Source of the DNA: Aeriscardovia aeriphila
GTDB lineage: Bacteria > Actinomycetota > Actinomycetes > Actinomycetales > Bifidobacteriaceae
Length of the DNA stretch: 64,000 bases
Direction: 5' to 3'
Assembly (NCBI RefSeq): GCF_002259595.1
Contig: NZ_MWWU01000001.1
Span: 62,001-126,000, forward strand
The notes under the pieces are model-generated. The model did no database searches, had not been told where the DNA came from, and saw only the letters and a list, made by a program, of their open reading frames with translations. The first letter of the stretch is position 1, and every line of letters begins with the position of its first letter. The position numbers were made by a program, and so were the translations under genes. Of this stretch, positions 35,838 through 44,608 are shown piece after piece.

Positions 35838-37130
35838 ATGGCCCCTCAAGCGCCTCCGCCCCTCACACCTTTGGGCATTGTTGTGCTCGTCTTGTGCGTT
35901 CTTACTGTGCTCGTTCTCTCTGTGCTTCATGTTTGCCTGACGCTGACGGGTAAGTTGGGTTGGCATCACCCTGTTCCGCAGTTGGCTGCTTTAGCTGTTC
36001 CTGTTGGTCTGGTCAGCCTTCCTGTTGAGCTTGTTGGTGGTATTCTCGCTGCTGTTGCGTGGCCGCACGCTTTGTCGACAGTTGCTCTTGTTGTGGCGTT
36101 GTTGCTCGCTTTGAGCCTTGCTCTGCTGTTCCGCCCTGATTTTTCCCGTCCACCTCGCACATCATCTACTACTCATTCTGTTTCTTCCTCCTCTCCTCGC
36201 CCAGCACGCTCATCTTCTCTCTCTCCTTCTTCCTCTCCTTTCCGCCAGCTTTCTCACTCGGAGAGCGTAGTGGTGATGAGCCTCAATTGCCGTTATGGTC
36301 GAGCTCAAGCCCGTGAGATTGTCACTGCTGTTTCTCAGCACAACGTCTCCGCGTTGTGCTTGGTAGAAGCAACTGATCAGCTGCTCGCTGCTCTGGATGA
36401 CGCAGGCATTGCTTCTTTCTTGCCGCATCGAGTTGTGGGAGCAAAGAACGGAAAAGAGAATGGCGGCTTCAACGTTGTGTTCTGCGCTGTTCCGCCTCTT
36501 CATGCCGAGCCTTCGAGTGTTTGCATTCCTGCCGCTAGCGTCCCTGTTCTCACTTTTCGTGCTCTCGGGAAACGTATTGCGGTTGCTGCTGCTCACCCGT
36601 ATTCGCCTCAGCGCGGAGCAAAAGAGTGGGGGCTGGGGATTGCTCAGTTATCCGCGCTGCCTTCCGCGGTTTTTGCTCGTCATGCTGACGCGCTCGTCAT
36701 CGCTGGTGATTTCAACTCGAATGTGAGCCACCCTACTTTCCGCTGGCTTCTTTCTGGTGGCTTACTGCCTGGCAATTACCTGGATGGGGAGCCCGAGGTT
36801 TCTTTCATTGCTGCTCGAGCTCACTCTCGTTCTCGCCGTCAGGCCAGTTCCCCTGTTCCTCATTCCCCTCAGCTCATTGATTCTTCGTTTGAGGCAGATA
36901 AACGCGGAGTAAAGCACTCTTTCCTCTCGCGTCGCTTCTTCCGTTCTCCCGCTACTTTTCCAGCTAACTGGCCTGTACTTCCAGCAATGATGGAGCTTGA
37001 CCATGTGTTGCATACTGATGCACTGAAGTGCACTGAGCTGCGTTCTCTTCGTATCCCGGGGTCAGACCATAAAGCTCTCCTCGCCCGGTTGGAAGTTGTG
37101 AAGCCCGCTGACGAGGAAACAGCTGACTAG
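35838..37130 (+). CDS. Membrane-anchored endonuclease/exonuclease/phosphatase-family protein
   Basis: A 430-residue protein with three N-terminal hydrophobic helices (about 10-30, 45-65, 75-95) and a Ser-rich linker to about 138, followed by an EEP-fold catalytic domain. The motifs of the Mg-dependent phosphodiesterase/nuclease fold are present: 'VVMSLNCRYGRAQAREIV' (Asn), 'LCLVEATD' (Glu), 'AAAHPYSP' (His), 'VIAGDFNSN' (Asp/Asn) and 'LDHVLHT...GSDHKALLARLEV' (final Asp-His). Similar actinobacterial proteins are membrane-facing and their substrate is unknown. The start is set by GGAGAGATT before ATG. Two small membrane-protein genes follow within 20 bases. Confidence 0.8.
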   Translation: MAPQAPPPLTPLGIVVLVLCVLTVLVLSVLHVCLTLTGKLGWHHPVPQLAALAVPVGLVSLPVELVGGILAAVAWPHALSTVALVVALLLALSLALLFRPDFSRPPRTSSTTHSVSSSSPRPARSSSLSPSSSPFRQLSHSESVVVMSLNCRYGRAQAREIVTAVSQHNVSALCLVEATDQLLAALDDAGIASFLPHRVVGAKNGKENGGFNVVFCAVPPLHAEPSSVCIPAASVPVLTFRALGKRIAVAAAHPYSPQRGAKEWGLGIAQLSALPSAVFARHADALVIAGDFNSNVSHPTFRWLLSGGLLPGNYLDGEPEVSFIAARAHSRSRRQASSPVPHSPQLIDSSFEADKRGVKHSFLSRRFFRSPATFPANWPVLPAMMELDHVLHTDALKCTELRSLRIPGSDHKALLARLEVVKPADEETAD

Positions 37131-37146
37131 AAGGAAGTAGGGAACT

Positions 37147-37461
37147 ATGAAGAAACCCAACTACCTTTACTCTCTATTGGTTGCTAGCTTCCTCTGGGTG
37201 GCAATCTTTCTGATAGGTTGGTTTCTCTACCTTTCTCTCAACCGTACAGAGTACATTTCGCTGGACAGCTCTTGGCTCATACTCGGTGTGCCGCTCATTG
37301 CTTGCTTGTGTGACTCTCTTTTTCATGCCATTAAGAAAGCACCTGTCACTGTTGCTGAGCGAGTTTCTCAAATGCTCGGCATACTTTTTGCTCATTTAGT
37401 TCTCCCTTTCATGCTCTTTAATTGGTTTCATGAAGGGGTTCATCAGAAGGTACACAAATGA
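37147..37461 (+). CDS. Small hypothetical membrane protein
   Basis: A 104-residue protein with three predicted membrane segments (9-30, 43-59 and 74-92) and an aromatic-rich composition. I do not recognise the family. It starts 16 bases after the EEP gene with AGGAAGTAGGGA just upstream, and its stop region overlaps the next start by four bases (ATGA). The three genes thus form one unit. Confidence 0.7.
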   Translation: MKKPNYLYSLLVASFLWVAIFLIGWFLYLSLNRTEYISLDSSWLILGVPLIACLCDSLFHAIKKAPVTVAERVSQMLGILFAHLVLPFMLFNWFHEGVHQKVHK

Positions 37462-38351
37462 GAAAAATACGCCAGCTACAAAACAGCAGGAAATCCCATT
37501 CATCTCTTACACGCTTGTGGCGTAACACTCGAAAGACGTGCGCCACTTATGAGACTTTTCTTGTCACTCTTCTCTCGTGGATTATTCCATCGCTCTTCTC
37601 TGTACACATGGCATCCTTTTACGCTCTGATCACCTTCCCCATAAAAAACGCAGAAGATAATCTTTACACTCAGACTTCTTTCCTTTTCCCGTTTGCCATT
37701 CTCTTTTGGCTTTTCTATGATTCACAATTGCCCATGATGCTTGATCAGTATCTTCAACGAATAACAGCATTATGGTTTTGTGCCGCAGCAATTCTACTGT
37801 GCGCCTATATCTTCGAGCCAATCTACCTTTTCCCACGCATCTGTGTGTACTTCGTCTTGTGGTGGGCAGTTTACGTTGTATTGGTCGGCTATCTTCAGAA
37901 ACCTATGCCTCGTTCCCCGCTGAGAACGTTTGTTTCTGATTACCAGAAACGAGAGATGGTTCAATTCATTTGTTGGAGGTTGGGAGCAATTATGCTGTTT
38001 CTCTTCGAGATACTACTTACAGCTAAAACGATTACTCCTTCCATGTTCCTTTTACCCCCTGTTTCTTCTGCTAATGCTACAGGAAGGCAACTATTGTCAT
38101 TCACCGTATTCGGCCCTATGATGTGGTTACTAAACCGCAGAGTTTCTCATTCTCTTTATTACTATCCTGATTATTATTCAGAGAATGTTAGCTACTCTCT
38201 CACAAGTTCCAAACACCAGTTCATCAAAGATCATTGGGTTTCTCTGATAACAACCGTGCTCGCCACAATTTACATTATTCTTTTACTCATCTTCTGTTTC
38301 ATCCTCGTCTTCGCGTACCTCGTTGGAGTTGCAGCACGACCAGAATACTAA
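37458..38351 (+). CDS. Hypothetical polytopic membrane protein
   Basis: A 297-residue protein with a basic N-terminus (about 30 residues) and about eight hydrophobic segments. I do not recognise the family. It overlaps the preceding gene by four bases. Base composition is lower in G+C than the flanking core genes, and Phe, Tyr and Leu are abundant, which suggests recent acquisition. It could work with the preceding small protein as a two-part membrane system; there is no motif for an enzyme. Confidence 0.7.
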   Translation: MRKIRQLQNSRKSHSSLTRLWRNTRKTCATYETFLVTLLSWIIPSLFSVHMASFYALITFPIKNAEDNLYTQTSFLFPFAILFWLFYDSQLPMMLDQYLQRITALWFCAAAILLCAYIFEPIYLFPRICVYFVLWWAVYVVLVGYLQKPMPRSPLRTFVSDYQKREMVQFICWRLGAIMLFLFEILLTAKTITPSMFLLPPVSSANATGRQLLSFTVFGPMMWLLNRRVSHSLYYYPDYYSENVSYSLTSSKHQFIKDHWVSLITTVLATIYIILLLIFCFILVFAYLVGVAARPEY

Positions 38352-38361
38352 AAGCCTCCTC

Positions 38362-38406
38362 TCCCCTGAAGGCAAATCTCCACTTCGACGAGTTTCCTTC
38401 AGGGGA
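38362..38406. terminator. Hairpin between the convergent membrane-protein and DUF1906 genes
   Basis: tcccctgaagg (38362-38372) and ccttcagggga (38396-38406) pair perfectly with a 23-base loop. The T-run is weak on both sides, so it may protect ends rather than terminate. Confidence 0.65.
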
Positions 38407-38437
38407 AAGAAGTACTTACACTACAATGTTCTGTTAT

Positions 38438-40813
38438 TTACTGCTTTGCATCCATCAAAAAGTCGGAATAAACATCAGCAATGATTTCCGCTTCGACACT
38501 TGTAGGGAAGTAATCGGCATGAGCTGCTTTTCGTAGAAGATACTGCGGAATCTTAGAAATTCCTACTGCATGCCATATGCCCGTCAGCACTCCTTCACAA
38601 ATTTGCTGATACTGCTGAGCAACATTCCTTCTATCACCAAAGAAACGCTCTAGAAAGAATCGACGAAGCCGATCCGCAGCTTCTTCTTGATAAATCTTAT
38701 TTAAAGCGGAAGAAAGCGAATGCTCGTTAAGAGGATTGTCACCCATTGCTTTTGCAACAAGCCATGCATCCGCATCCGCAACAGCATCAAGCAGACCAAA
38801 TGAACTGTTAGTAAGAGCCCCGATATGTGCTTGCATCCACTGTTGCAAATCGCCGGGATGGGACTCGCGGGTATATTGGCCCCAAACTTGCAAGAGATCT
38901 AGGCCCCAACCTCCTAGGGAACTTACGGTAAATTTACTAGGGTCACGTTCTACTCCCCATGTGAGATATCCCAAAGTCGAAGCTGCCCAATGAGCAATAT
39001 CACGGTCTTTCAGCAGATGTTTAATGTCAGGTTGCTCCTTACAAATTTCTGCACAAGTTACCCTTGCTTCTGCTAGCTCAGGAGGTTGAGCAGCCTCCGG
39101 AGTATACGCCTCCCACATTCCATCACCGTTCAATCCCCAATACTCAGGCTTTCTCAACCATTGAAGAATGAATGTACCAATACTCGGTTTCTGCGCACGC
39201 AAGGAAGCAGTACCCTCGTCCAAAGCTTCAGCACATTGCGTTTCCGTTTTACGTACCCACTCATACAGAGGATCATCAAAGGATGCTGAGACCTCGGACA
39301 TCAGGTGGTCAACTGGCAGAGTATCACCGCCAAATGCAACTCGATCAAGGGCTACGTCACCGAAGTAGTTCTCGATTTCAGTAAACTGATCGTAGCTCCA
39401 CTTGTTAGGAATAGGATAACCGAGGTTTCCAGAGAAGCCAGACGACATATCTGAAACGAAGGCACTCACTGCTAAACCTGTATCCATCACTCGTTGGCAA
39501 ACGTGTCGAGACGCATAGATACCAACTTTGTAACCGCCTTGAAGCGTACTAAACACTCCGTGGAAATAAGGGATGATTAACGAGTCGATCTGGTAATCCA
39601 TGACATCCATATCTACAGAGAAGAAAATCACTGTTGGAGGAATATGAAGAGCCGATGCATGTTCATATGCCTCACGGCCATGTCGCTCTCCAATTTCTTC
39701 AGTGAAGTCACTTTCACTGCGGGAATTCTCTTGGAAAATAGGGAAGAACCTCAAGCCAGCATTGAGAATTCTCTGCAACTCGCCTGGCCTAATCGCCTTA
39801 AAGTACTCTTCTGGCTTGAGCTTATCCATTCCTGGTTCACTCAAATACCTACCCACGATGGAATAACCATCAGCTTTTAGCCTGTTTGCAAGAGATTCAG
39901 TAATCTCAAAACGAGTATCACAAGCAACGCACGCTCGATTTGGGTCACCCTTAGAAGTCAATAAACTCATCCAGGTACTTTTATCAAACACCCCGGTGCG
40001 AGGAAGAGAATAATGATCTTGGAAGCGCAACAACGAATTTGTCAGTGTTTCATCCCATTGAGAGGAAACAATTACATTAACGTCATTGCACAAGAGAGCA
40101 ACTTTTCCTAGCCACACCCATTCAAGGTAAGCAGAAGAATTGTCAGATGTAATCTTTTTTAAATGAGCGGTAGTTCCTGAACCAAAGTTGCCAGTAGCCA
40201 AATCAGGAGTGTAACCCTCCAAGCTCTGAAGTACTTGAATCAGTGCCACATTCATCTGCCTACCGTAAACCCCATCAGTTGGAATCAATCCGGTATATGC
40301 AAGGTACGTGGCATTGATGTGTTGCTGAATTTGTCGAATTTCAGGTTTGCCACCATAGTCTGCGAGCAGTACGAATTGATCCATACTGAGCAGAGCTTTC
40401 ATAATAGGCAAAGTCACGACAGAGTCAGCTGCAATGCCAGCATCATTTTGGAGTTTAGCAATGGCCCCTGCTGTACCACTGTAAAAATGGCGAGTAATCG
40501 CACTTGCTCCCGTGGAATAGCCTTTGCACCACAGTGCTCCTTGGATGATTCCATAAACATTACTCTCAGCAGAGTCACCATCTGGCTGACGATGAATGCC
40601 CTGAGGCCAGCGAGTTGCAAAAAGTGATTGAGTGCTAGGCCCGAAGGCATCTGCGGTGCTTGTAATTCCCAGTTCAATTTGGAGCGCATGAAGCAAGGCA
40701 AAAACAGTAGTTTGACCTGTTCTTCCATTTTCTGGAATAGGGTCATAGCCTTCTCTACCTTGATACGTTGAATTAAGCCACTGTTGCGTAGCTAATACCA
40801 TCTGATCCACCAT
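38438..40813 (-). CDS. DUF1906 (glycoside-hydrolase-like) protein with N-terminal peptidoglycan-binding-like repeats
   Basis: A 791-residue protein without a signal peptide. The N-terminal 270 residues contain repeats of peptidoglycan-binding-1 type (QQWLNSTY..YDPIPENGRTGQTTVFALLHALQ; IRQIQQHINATYLAYTGLIPTDGVYG). Residues about 290-500 form the DUF1906 TIM-barrel-like domain (CDTRFEITESLANRLKADGYSIVGRYLSEP ... VIFFSVDMDVMDYQ ... GGYKVGIYASRHVC) found in Rv2525c-like lysozyme-related proteins. The last 290 residues are helical and not recognised. The start at 40813 has GAAGGAG eight bases upstream. The gene is A/T-rich compared with its neighbours. It could be a lysin or secreted wall-active protein; export without a signal peptide is unexplained. 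Confidence 0.75.
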   Translation of the reverse strand: MVDQMVLATQQWLNSTYQGREGYDPIPENGRTGQTTVFALLHALQIELGITSTADAFGPSTQSLFATRWPQGIHRQPDGDSAESNVYGIIQGALWCKGYSTGASAITRHFYSGTAGAIAKLQNDAGIAADSVVTLPIMKALLSMDQFVLLADYGGKPEIRQIQQHINATYLAYTGLIPTDGVYGRQMNVALIQVLQSLEGYTPDLATGNFGSGTTAHLKKITSDNSSAYLEWVWLGKVALLCNDVNVIVSSQWDETLTNSLLRFQDHYSLPRTGVFDKSTWMSLLTSKGDPNRACVACDTRFEITESLANRLKADGYSIVGRYLSEPGMDKLKPEEYFKAIRPGELQRILNAGLRFFPIFQENSRSESDFTEEIGERHGREAYEHASALHIPPTVIFFSVDMDVMDYQIDSLIIPYFHGVFSTLQGGYKVGIYASRHVCQRVMDTGLAVSAFVSDMSSGFSGNLGYPIPNKWSYDQFTEIENYFGDVALDRVAFGGDTLPVDHLMSEVSASFDDPLYEWVRKTETQCAEALDEGTASLRAQKPSIGTFILQWLRKPEYWGLNGDGMWEAYTPEAAQPPELAEARVTCAEICKEQPDIKHLLKDRDIAHWAASTLGYLTWGVERDPSKFTVSSLGGWGLDLLQVWGQYTRESHPGDLQQWMQAHIGALTNSSFGLLDAVADADAWLVAKAMGDNPLNEHSLSSALNKIYQEEAADRLRRFFLERFFGDRRNVAQQYQQICEGVLTGIWHAVGISKIPQYLLRKAAHADYFPTSVEAEIIADVYSDFLMDAKQ

Positions 40814-40908
40814 AATGGTGTCTCCTTCCATTTTTCGATCTTCACTGAATTCTTTGTGTCAATTTGCTTATGTTGAGTTTTCATCAATTGCATGAGTTAA
40901 CTGCTTAC

Positions 40909-40928
40909 TTACATGTCGATCACCTCCT
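40909..40928 (-). promoter_or_regulatory. Perfect Shine-Dalgarno followed by a start-stop (ATG TAA)
   Basis: On the minus strand AGGAGGTG (40928-40921) is followed six bases later by ATG (40914-40912) and at once by TAA (40911-40909). It lies about 95 bases upstream of the DUF1906 start, in its leader. A start-stop of this kind can hold an initiating ribosome and affect the mRNA; it could equally be chance or a remnant. The plus strand here resembles the 3' end of 16S rRNA because of this strong complementarity. Confidence 0.5.
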
Positions 40929-40987
40929 TTCTAGGTGTTAAGTAAATAGCTTGTTAGCTTTGTTGCGAATTTTAAAGTTAAAAAAAA

Positions 40988-41638
40988 TTAGCAGCAAAGC
41001 TTCAGGTTTTTCATCCTAAACTTCATAGCCTCCACAGACACCTGGAAAAGAGCTGACAAGTTCTCGATAACAGAAATCTTCTCAGGCCGAGAGAGTTCTG
41101 CCCACTACTTTCCCTTCAGTTCATTATCGAAAGCGCAGTGAACCATCGGTTCAGGCATCAATAGAGCAGCTGCCAAACAATTGGCTTGCACCTCGCATCT
41201 GTTTCTCTGGTTGCCTTTATTGCAATACTGCACGGCACCGGCAAGATTTTTATGGTAGTGGAGATGCGCACATTCGTGCATAAAAGTAAAACGGCTACGC
41301 GCTGAGGAGGAATGCAAATAAATGTCCACATCCAGAAGAATCGTGTTCTCAGGGTAAGAACGGCTCTGAGCGCTCCCATCCTCAGAAAAAACAGTAACAG
41401 AAGTTTGCGCCAGCGTTGACAAACCCAAAATGCTCCCATCTTGAGACAAACGGGCATAATCAATTGTTGCATTCATATAAAACTCAACAAAAGAATCAAC
41501 ATCGAGCGCCTGCGGGACCTTCAAAAACTTTCCACCTTCAAAGCCACGCAATATCTTGATGGCATCGTTTTCCATTTCGTCATAGGGCTTATATTTCAGC
41601 CCGTAAGTTGGCACGTTAGCTGTTACCATAAACCTCAT
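40988..41638 (-). pseudogene. ImmA/IrrE-type metallopeptidase, interrupted by an in-frame amber codon
   Basis: The first 177 codons (41638-41108) give a DUF955 zinc peptidase with HEXXH as FMHECAHLHYH near residue 119 and the following 'EVQANCLAAALLMP' that completes the metal site. They end with TAG at 41105-41107. The frame then continues for 38 more codons to TAA at 40988, and that stretch reads like the missing end of the family (WAELSRPEKISVIENLS... FQVSVEAMKFRMKNLKL), where related proteins have a helix 'LAxxFxVSxxAMxxRLxxLGL'. So either one point mutation truncated the gene, or the codon is read through. Such proteases cut their partner repressor; the XRE gene upstream overlaps by four bases. 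Confidence 0.8.
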
Positions 41639-41988
41639 CGCCCCTCAATAAACTTGATAACCGATTCCCAGTCTTTATCAGAAAAATCCTTTTGCTGAGC
41701 CCTTCTCAATGCAACGCGAGCATTTGAAGTGTTCATGATGTAACCAGAGATATCCGCCGGCGCCTGATTATCACGAGTTCGTGCCGCCGCATCAAAGAGA
41801 AAATCCCTTTCTTGGGTGCTCAGGTTAAGTATGTTGGCAATCTCAGTCAGCTTATTTTCCGGGGCAGCACGCCTTCCCTTCTCAATATCGCTCAAGTAGG
41901 GAGCTGTGATATCCAAACGAGATGCAAACTCTCGCATTGTCAACCCTTTCTCCTTGCGCTTCTGCGCAAGAAAAGTTCCAAAATCCAT
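41635..41988 (-). CDS. XRE-family transcriptional regulator
   Basis: A 117-residue protein with an N-terminal Cro/C1-type helix-turn-helix (KRKEKGLTMREFASRLDITAPYLSDIEKGRRAAP, residues about 10-44) and a C-terminal helical part. It overlaps the following ImmA-type gene by four bases (ATGA), the standard pairing in which a protease removes the repressor under stress (ImmR/ImmA in ICE and phage systems, IrrE/DdrO in deinococci). The start has AGGAGAACTGAC upstream. The target genes are not obvious; the DUF1906 gene downstream, 180 bases beyond the truncated immA, is a candidate. Confidence 0.88.
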   Translation of the reverse strand: MDFGTFLAQKRKEKGLTMREFASRLDITAPYLSDIEKGRRAAPENKLTEIANILNLSTQERDFLFDAAARTRDNQAPADISGYIMNTSNARVALRRAQQKDFSDKDWESVIKFIEGR

Positions 41989-42067
41989 GTCAGTTCTCCT
42001 CTTTCTGTTCTGTTGTTAGCTTATCAGCTAACACGGAAAGATACAAGACCTTCTCAGAAAAAATCCC

Positions 42068-42817
42068 CTATTTCTCCTGCGCTTCCCACTCTTCGCGCGT
42101 GATGGAATAGATTTTCTCATCCCAGTACTCGTCGATCAGCGGCATCCAATGGTGATGATCCTCGCCATATTCGCTCATGCCAATCTTGCGCATTACGGCC
42201 TGGGAGCCAGCATTGCCGAACTTAAAGCGACCCCATACCGTCTCAATTTCTGTATGTGTAAAGGCAAACTTGAGCAAGGCATTGGCTGCTTCCGTCGCGA
42301 TGCCATTGCCCCACAGAGGTGCCGCCACCCAATAGCCCAAAGCCTGGTCGTGAGTAGAGAGATCGAGAGGCTTACCATCCTTATCCGTCAGCCCAATGCT
42401 CGACTGCAAGGAGATCGCACCAATAGGCTCATCGGCAGGAATGATCACCGTATGGCCGTCACCCTCTGGCTCGACCGTTTCGACAGGCTCTCCGAAAACT
42501 GAGAAGCGCTGGCGGGGAACGTCTCGCAACTGGGCAAACTGAGGATTATCAGCAAGAATGCTATCAGGCAGTTTCACTGCCTGACGAAGAGTAATAGCCC
42601 ACGTCCAGGGCTGAGCAAAAACAGTGCGAATAGTCTCCAGCGACTCTTCTACCGACTCCGGCGGTCTCCACCCGCACAGAGCGCCGATGCGAGGGTCTTG
42701 TGCTGCTCGGAATTCTGCAGGAGCATCGGTTTCGCGGAAAGGCCGCAGCAGAAGGCGCTCAGTTGTGATATCAGGGGTGAGCATTGTGGGCATGGAAATG
42801 CTTTCGCCATCGCTCAT
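42068..42817 (-). CDS. GNAT-family N-acetyltransferase (RimJ/RimL type)
   Basis: A 249-residue enzyme of the Acetyltransf_3 group, which acetylates protein N-termini or small amines with acetyl-CoA. 'TERLLLRPFRETDAP' at the N-terminus and 'LGYWVAAPLWGNGIATEAANALLKFAFTHTEIETVWGRFKFGNAGSQAVMRKIGM' near residues 160-215 contain the CoA-binding loop. AGGAGG lies seven bases upstream of the ATG. Residues about 80-140 hold an unusually long segment between the family blocks. Substrate unknown. Confidence 0.88.
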   Translation of the reverse strand: MSDGESISMPTMLTPDITTERLLLRPFRETDAPAEFRAAQDPRIGALCGWRPPESVEESLETIRTVFAQPWTWAITLRQAVKLPDSILADNPQFAQLRDVPRQRFSVFGEPVETVEPEGDGHTVIIPADEPIGAISLQSSIGLTDKDGKPLDLSTHDQALGYWVAAPLWGNGIATEAANALLKFAFTHTEIETVWGRFKFGNAGSQAVMRKIGMSEYGEDHHHWMPLIDEYWDEKIYSITREEWEAQEK

Positions 42818-42898
42818 TGCTATACCTCCTGCTGGGCTATATTGTCGTGGCCTGCACTTGACGCCTTACTTTAGCAGCCTCTCCGCCCGAGCCAGCCG

Positions 42899-43255
42899 TC
42901 AGGCATTTTCCTGAGCACTGTCCTGAGCACTGTCACCCGCGCTCACCTCGACGTCAGGAGCATCACCCTTCTCCTCATCTGGACTTTCCTCATCGCTCTT
43001 CTTCTCATCACTCCTTTCCTCGTCACCCTTCTCCTCAACTGGGCTCTCCTCATCAGCCGATTTCACCAGCCCAACCCAAGCGTTATAGCCAGTCCAGCCG
43101 ATCACCACCAGCAGGCATGCAGCAAAAACCCACGTTGCCCACGAGGTTAAGCTGCCATCCTTATTCGCTTCATAAAGGCTTTGCCCCAGCCACAACACAC
43201 AGGCCAGTGCCGTCAACGCATACAGGCGAGCTCGTGCACGTTCATTGAGTTGCAT
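42899..43255 (-). CDS. Small membrane protein with acidic tail
   Basis: A 118-residue protein with two hydrophobic segments (about 10-28 and 40-60), and then a tail dominated by Glu, Asp, Lys and Ser in short repeats (DEESPVEEKGDEERSDEK), coded by near-repeats of ctcatc and cttctc units. I recognise no function. GTG 43258 or ATG 43255 are both possible; GGAAGG lies five or eight bases upstream respectively. A CTGATAATCT copy sits directly upstream of the start. Confidence 0.6.
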   Translation of the reverse strand: MQLNERARARLYALTALACVLWLGQSLYEANKDGSLTSWATWVFAACLLVVIGWTGYNAWVGLVKSADEESPVEEKGDEERSDEKKSDEESPDEEKGDAPDVEVSAGDSAQDSAQENA

Positions 43256-43267
43256 CACGATAGCCTT

Positions 43268-43281
43268 CCAGATTATCAGTG
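43268..43281 (-). repeat. CTGATAATCT motif copy upstream of a membrane-protein gene
   Basis: Read on the minus strand as CACTGATAATCTGG; it lies 12 to 14 bases upstream of the start of the 118-residue gene, overlapping its ribosome-binding site. Confidence 0.7.
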
Positions 43282-43381
43282 CGAAAAGCTCGGCCTCCTT
43301 GTGGAAAGTCCTCCCATAAGGAAACCGAGCTTCTCATTCATGAGGGAAATAACAGTATTCAGCAATCGTTCAGCAGTTACC

Positions 43382-44608
43382 TTAGCTCTTCTTGCGCTTG
43401 GAGAGGATGTCAAAGGCAACAGCTCCCAGGAGCACGAGGCCCTTGATCGTCTTCACGATTGCGGTATCCACACCCATAATCGACAGGCCTTGGTTAATCA
43501 CACCCATGACGAATGCGCCAACCACTGCGCCTGGAATGGTACCAATACCACCAGTAACAGCTGTGCCACCGATGAAGCAGGCTGCGATGGCGTCCATCTC
43601 GAACTCCATACCTGCTTGTGCAGTTGCAGAGGCCAAACGCGAGAGCATGCACACTGCAGCAACCGCAGAGAGGAAGCCCATGTGCACGAAGAGCATGAAG
43701 TCAACGCGCTTGGTGTTAATACCCGAGAGGATTGCAGCCTTGCGGTTGCCACCCACCGCGTACACATGGCGGCCGAACACGGTACGAGTGAGGATGAAGT
43801 TGTACACCAACACCAGCACTGCAACAATAACCAGCATGATTGGCGTACCACCCTGAGTGTCGTTACCAGAGGAGGCAAGCAGGTAGGTGACGAAGATGAT
43901 AGCAATGGAGAAGATGACAAGTTTAATGATTGTCAATGCCATTGGCTCAGGAACGAGACCGACCTTGATGATGCGTGCGCGCTTGCGCAGCTGAGTGAAC
44001 ACGAGAGCTGCAATGCACAGAAGGCCCAGAACTATTGTTAATCCGTCGAACGGACCCCAGAAACCCAGGATGTTCGGCAAGTAGTTGCGTGCGATACCAC
44101 GGAACTCGTTAGAGGTGATAGGAACCGATTCACCCACGATCACTGTTGCCAGGCCGCGGAACATGAGCATGCCAGCCAAGGTGGTAATGAAGCCTGGGAT
44201 TCCCACATAAGCAACCCAGAAACCTTGCCAGCAGCCAATCACCAAACCGACCAGCAGAGAGATGACAATAGCCAGTCCCCAGTTGACTCCTGCTCGTTCC
44301 ATCAGCAGTGCACACACGCCGCCGATGAATGCGACCAAAGAGCCGACGGACAAGTCGATATGGGTGGCGATAATCACCATCACCATACCGATGGCGAGAA
44401 TAATGACGTATGCGTTCTGCTGGATGAGAGAGACGAAGGAGTTCGGCTTCAGAAGAACACCACGCGTCAAAATCTCAAAAACGAGAACGATTACTAACAG
44501 TGCGCCGACAATACCGTATTGACGTGCATTGTTTGCCACGGAGCGAAGAACGCTCATAGTCTCATTCTTCTCCTGCTTCTTTGCAGGTGCTGCAGTTGCG
44601 CTGCTCAT
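43382..44608 (-). CDS. Sugar ABC transporter permease (MmsB/XylH type)
   Basis: A 408-residue inner membrane protein with about ten helices. The BPD_transp_2 features 'GMVMVIIATHIDLSVGSLVAFIGG' and 'LITRGVLLKPNSF' are visible, as is 'GGTAVTGGIGTIPGAVVGAFVMGVINQGLSIMGVD' near the C-terminus, a signature of permeases for pentoses, ribose and related sugars. It overlaps the ATPase gene by four bases (ATGA). It is the last gene of the operon binding protein, ATPase, permease. Substrate not known; MmsB/GguB-type systems take galactose, xylose or arabinose. Confidence 0.93.
   Translation of the reverse strand: MSSATAAPAKKQEKNETMSVLRSVANNARQYGIVGALLVIVLVFEILTRGVLLKPNSFVSLIQQNAYVIILAIGMVMVIIATHIDLSVGSLVAFIGGVCALLMERAGVNWGLAIVISLLVGLVIGCWQGFWVAYVGIPGFITTLAGMLMFRGLATVIVGESVPITSNEFRGIARNYLPNILGFWGPFDGLTIVLGLLCIAALVFTQLRKRARIIKVGLVPEPMALTIIKLVIFSIAIIFVTYLLASSGNDTQGGTPIMLVIVAVLVLVYNFILTRTVFGRHVYAVGGNRKAAILSGINTKRVDFMLFVHMGFLSAVAAVCMLSRLASATAQAGMEFEMDAIAACFIGGTAVTGGIGTIPGAVVGAFVMGVINQGLSIMGVDTAIVKTIKGLVLLGAVAFDILSKRKKS

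Noticed and set aside
40917-40933. Apparent 3' end of 16S rRNA (gatcacctcctttcta)
   Set aside because: Only about 16 bases match and the preceding sequence does not resemble 16S rRNA; a strong Shine-Dalgarno on the other strand explains it.
41105-41107. Frameshift rather than nonsense in the ImmA gene
   Set aside because: The reading frame continues unchanged across the TAG with family-like sequence, so a single base change is the simpler explanation.
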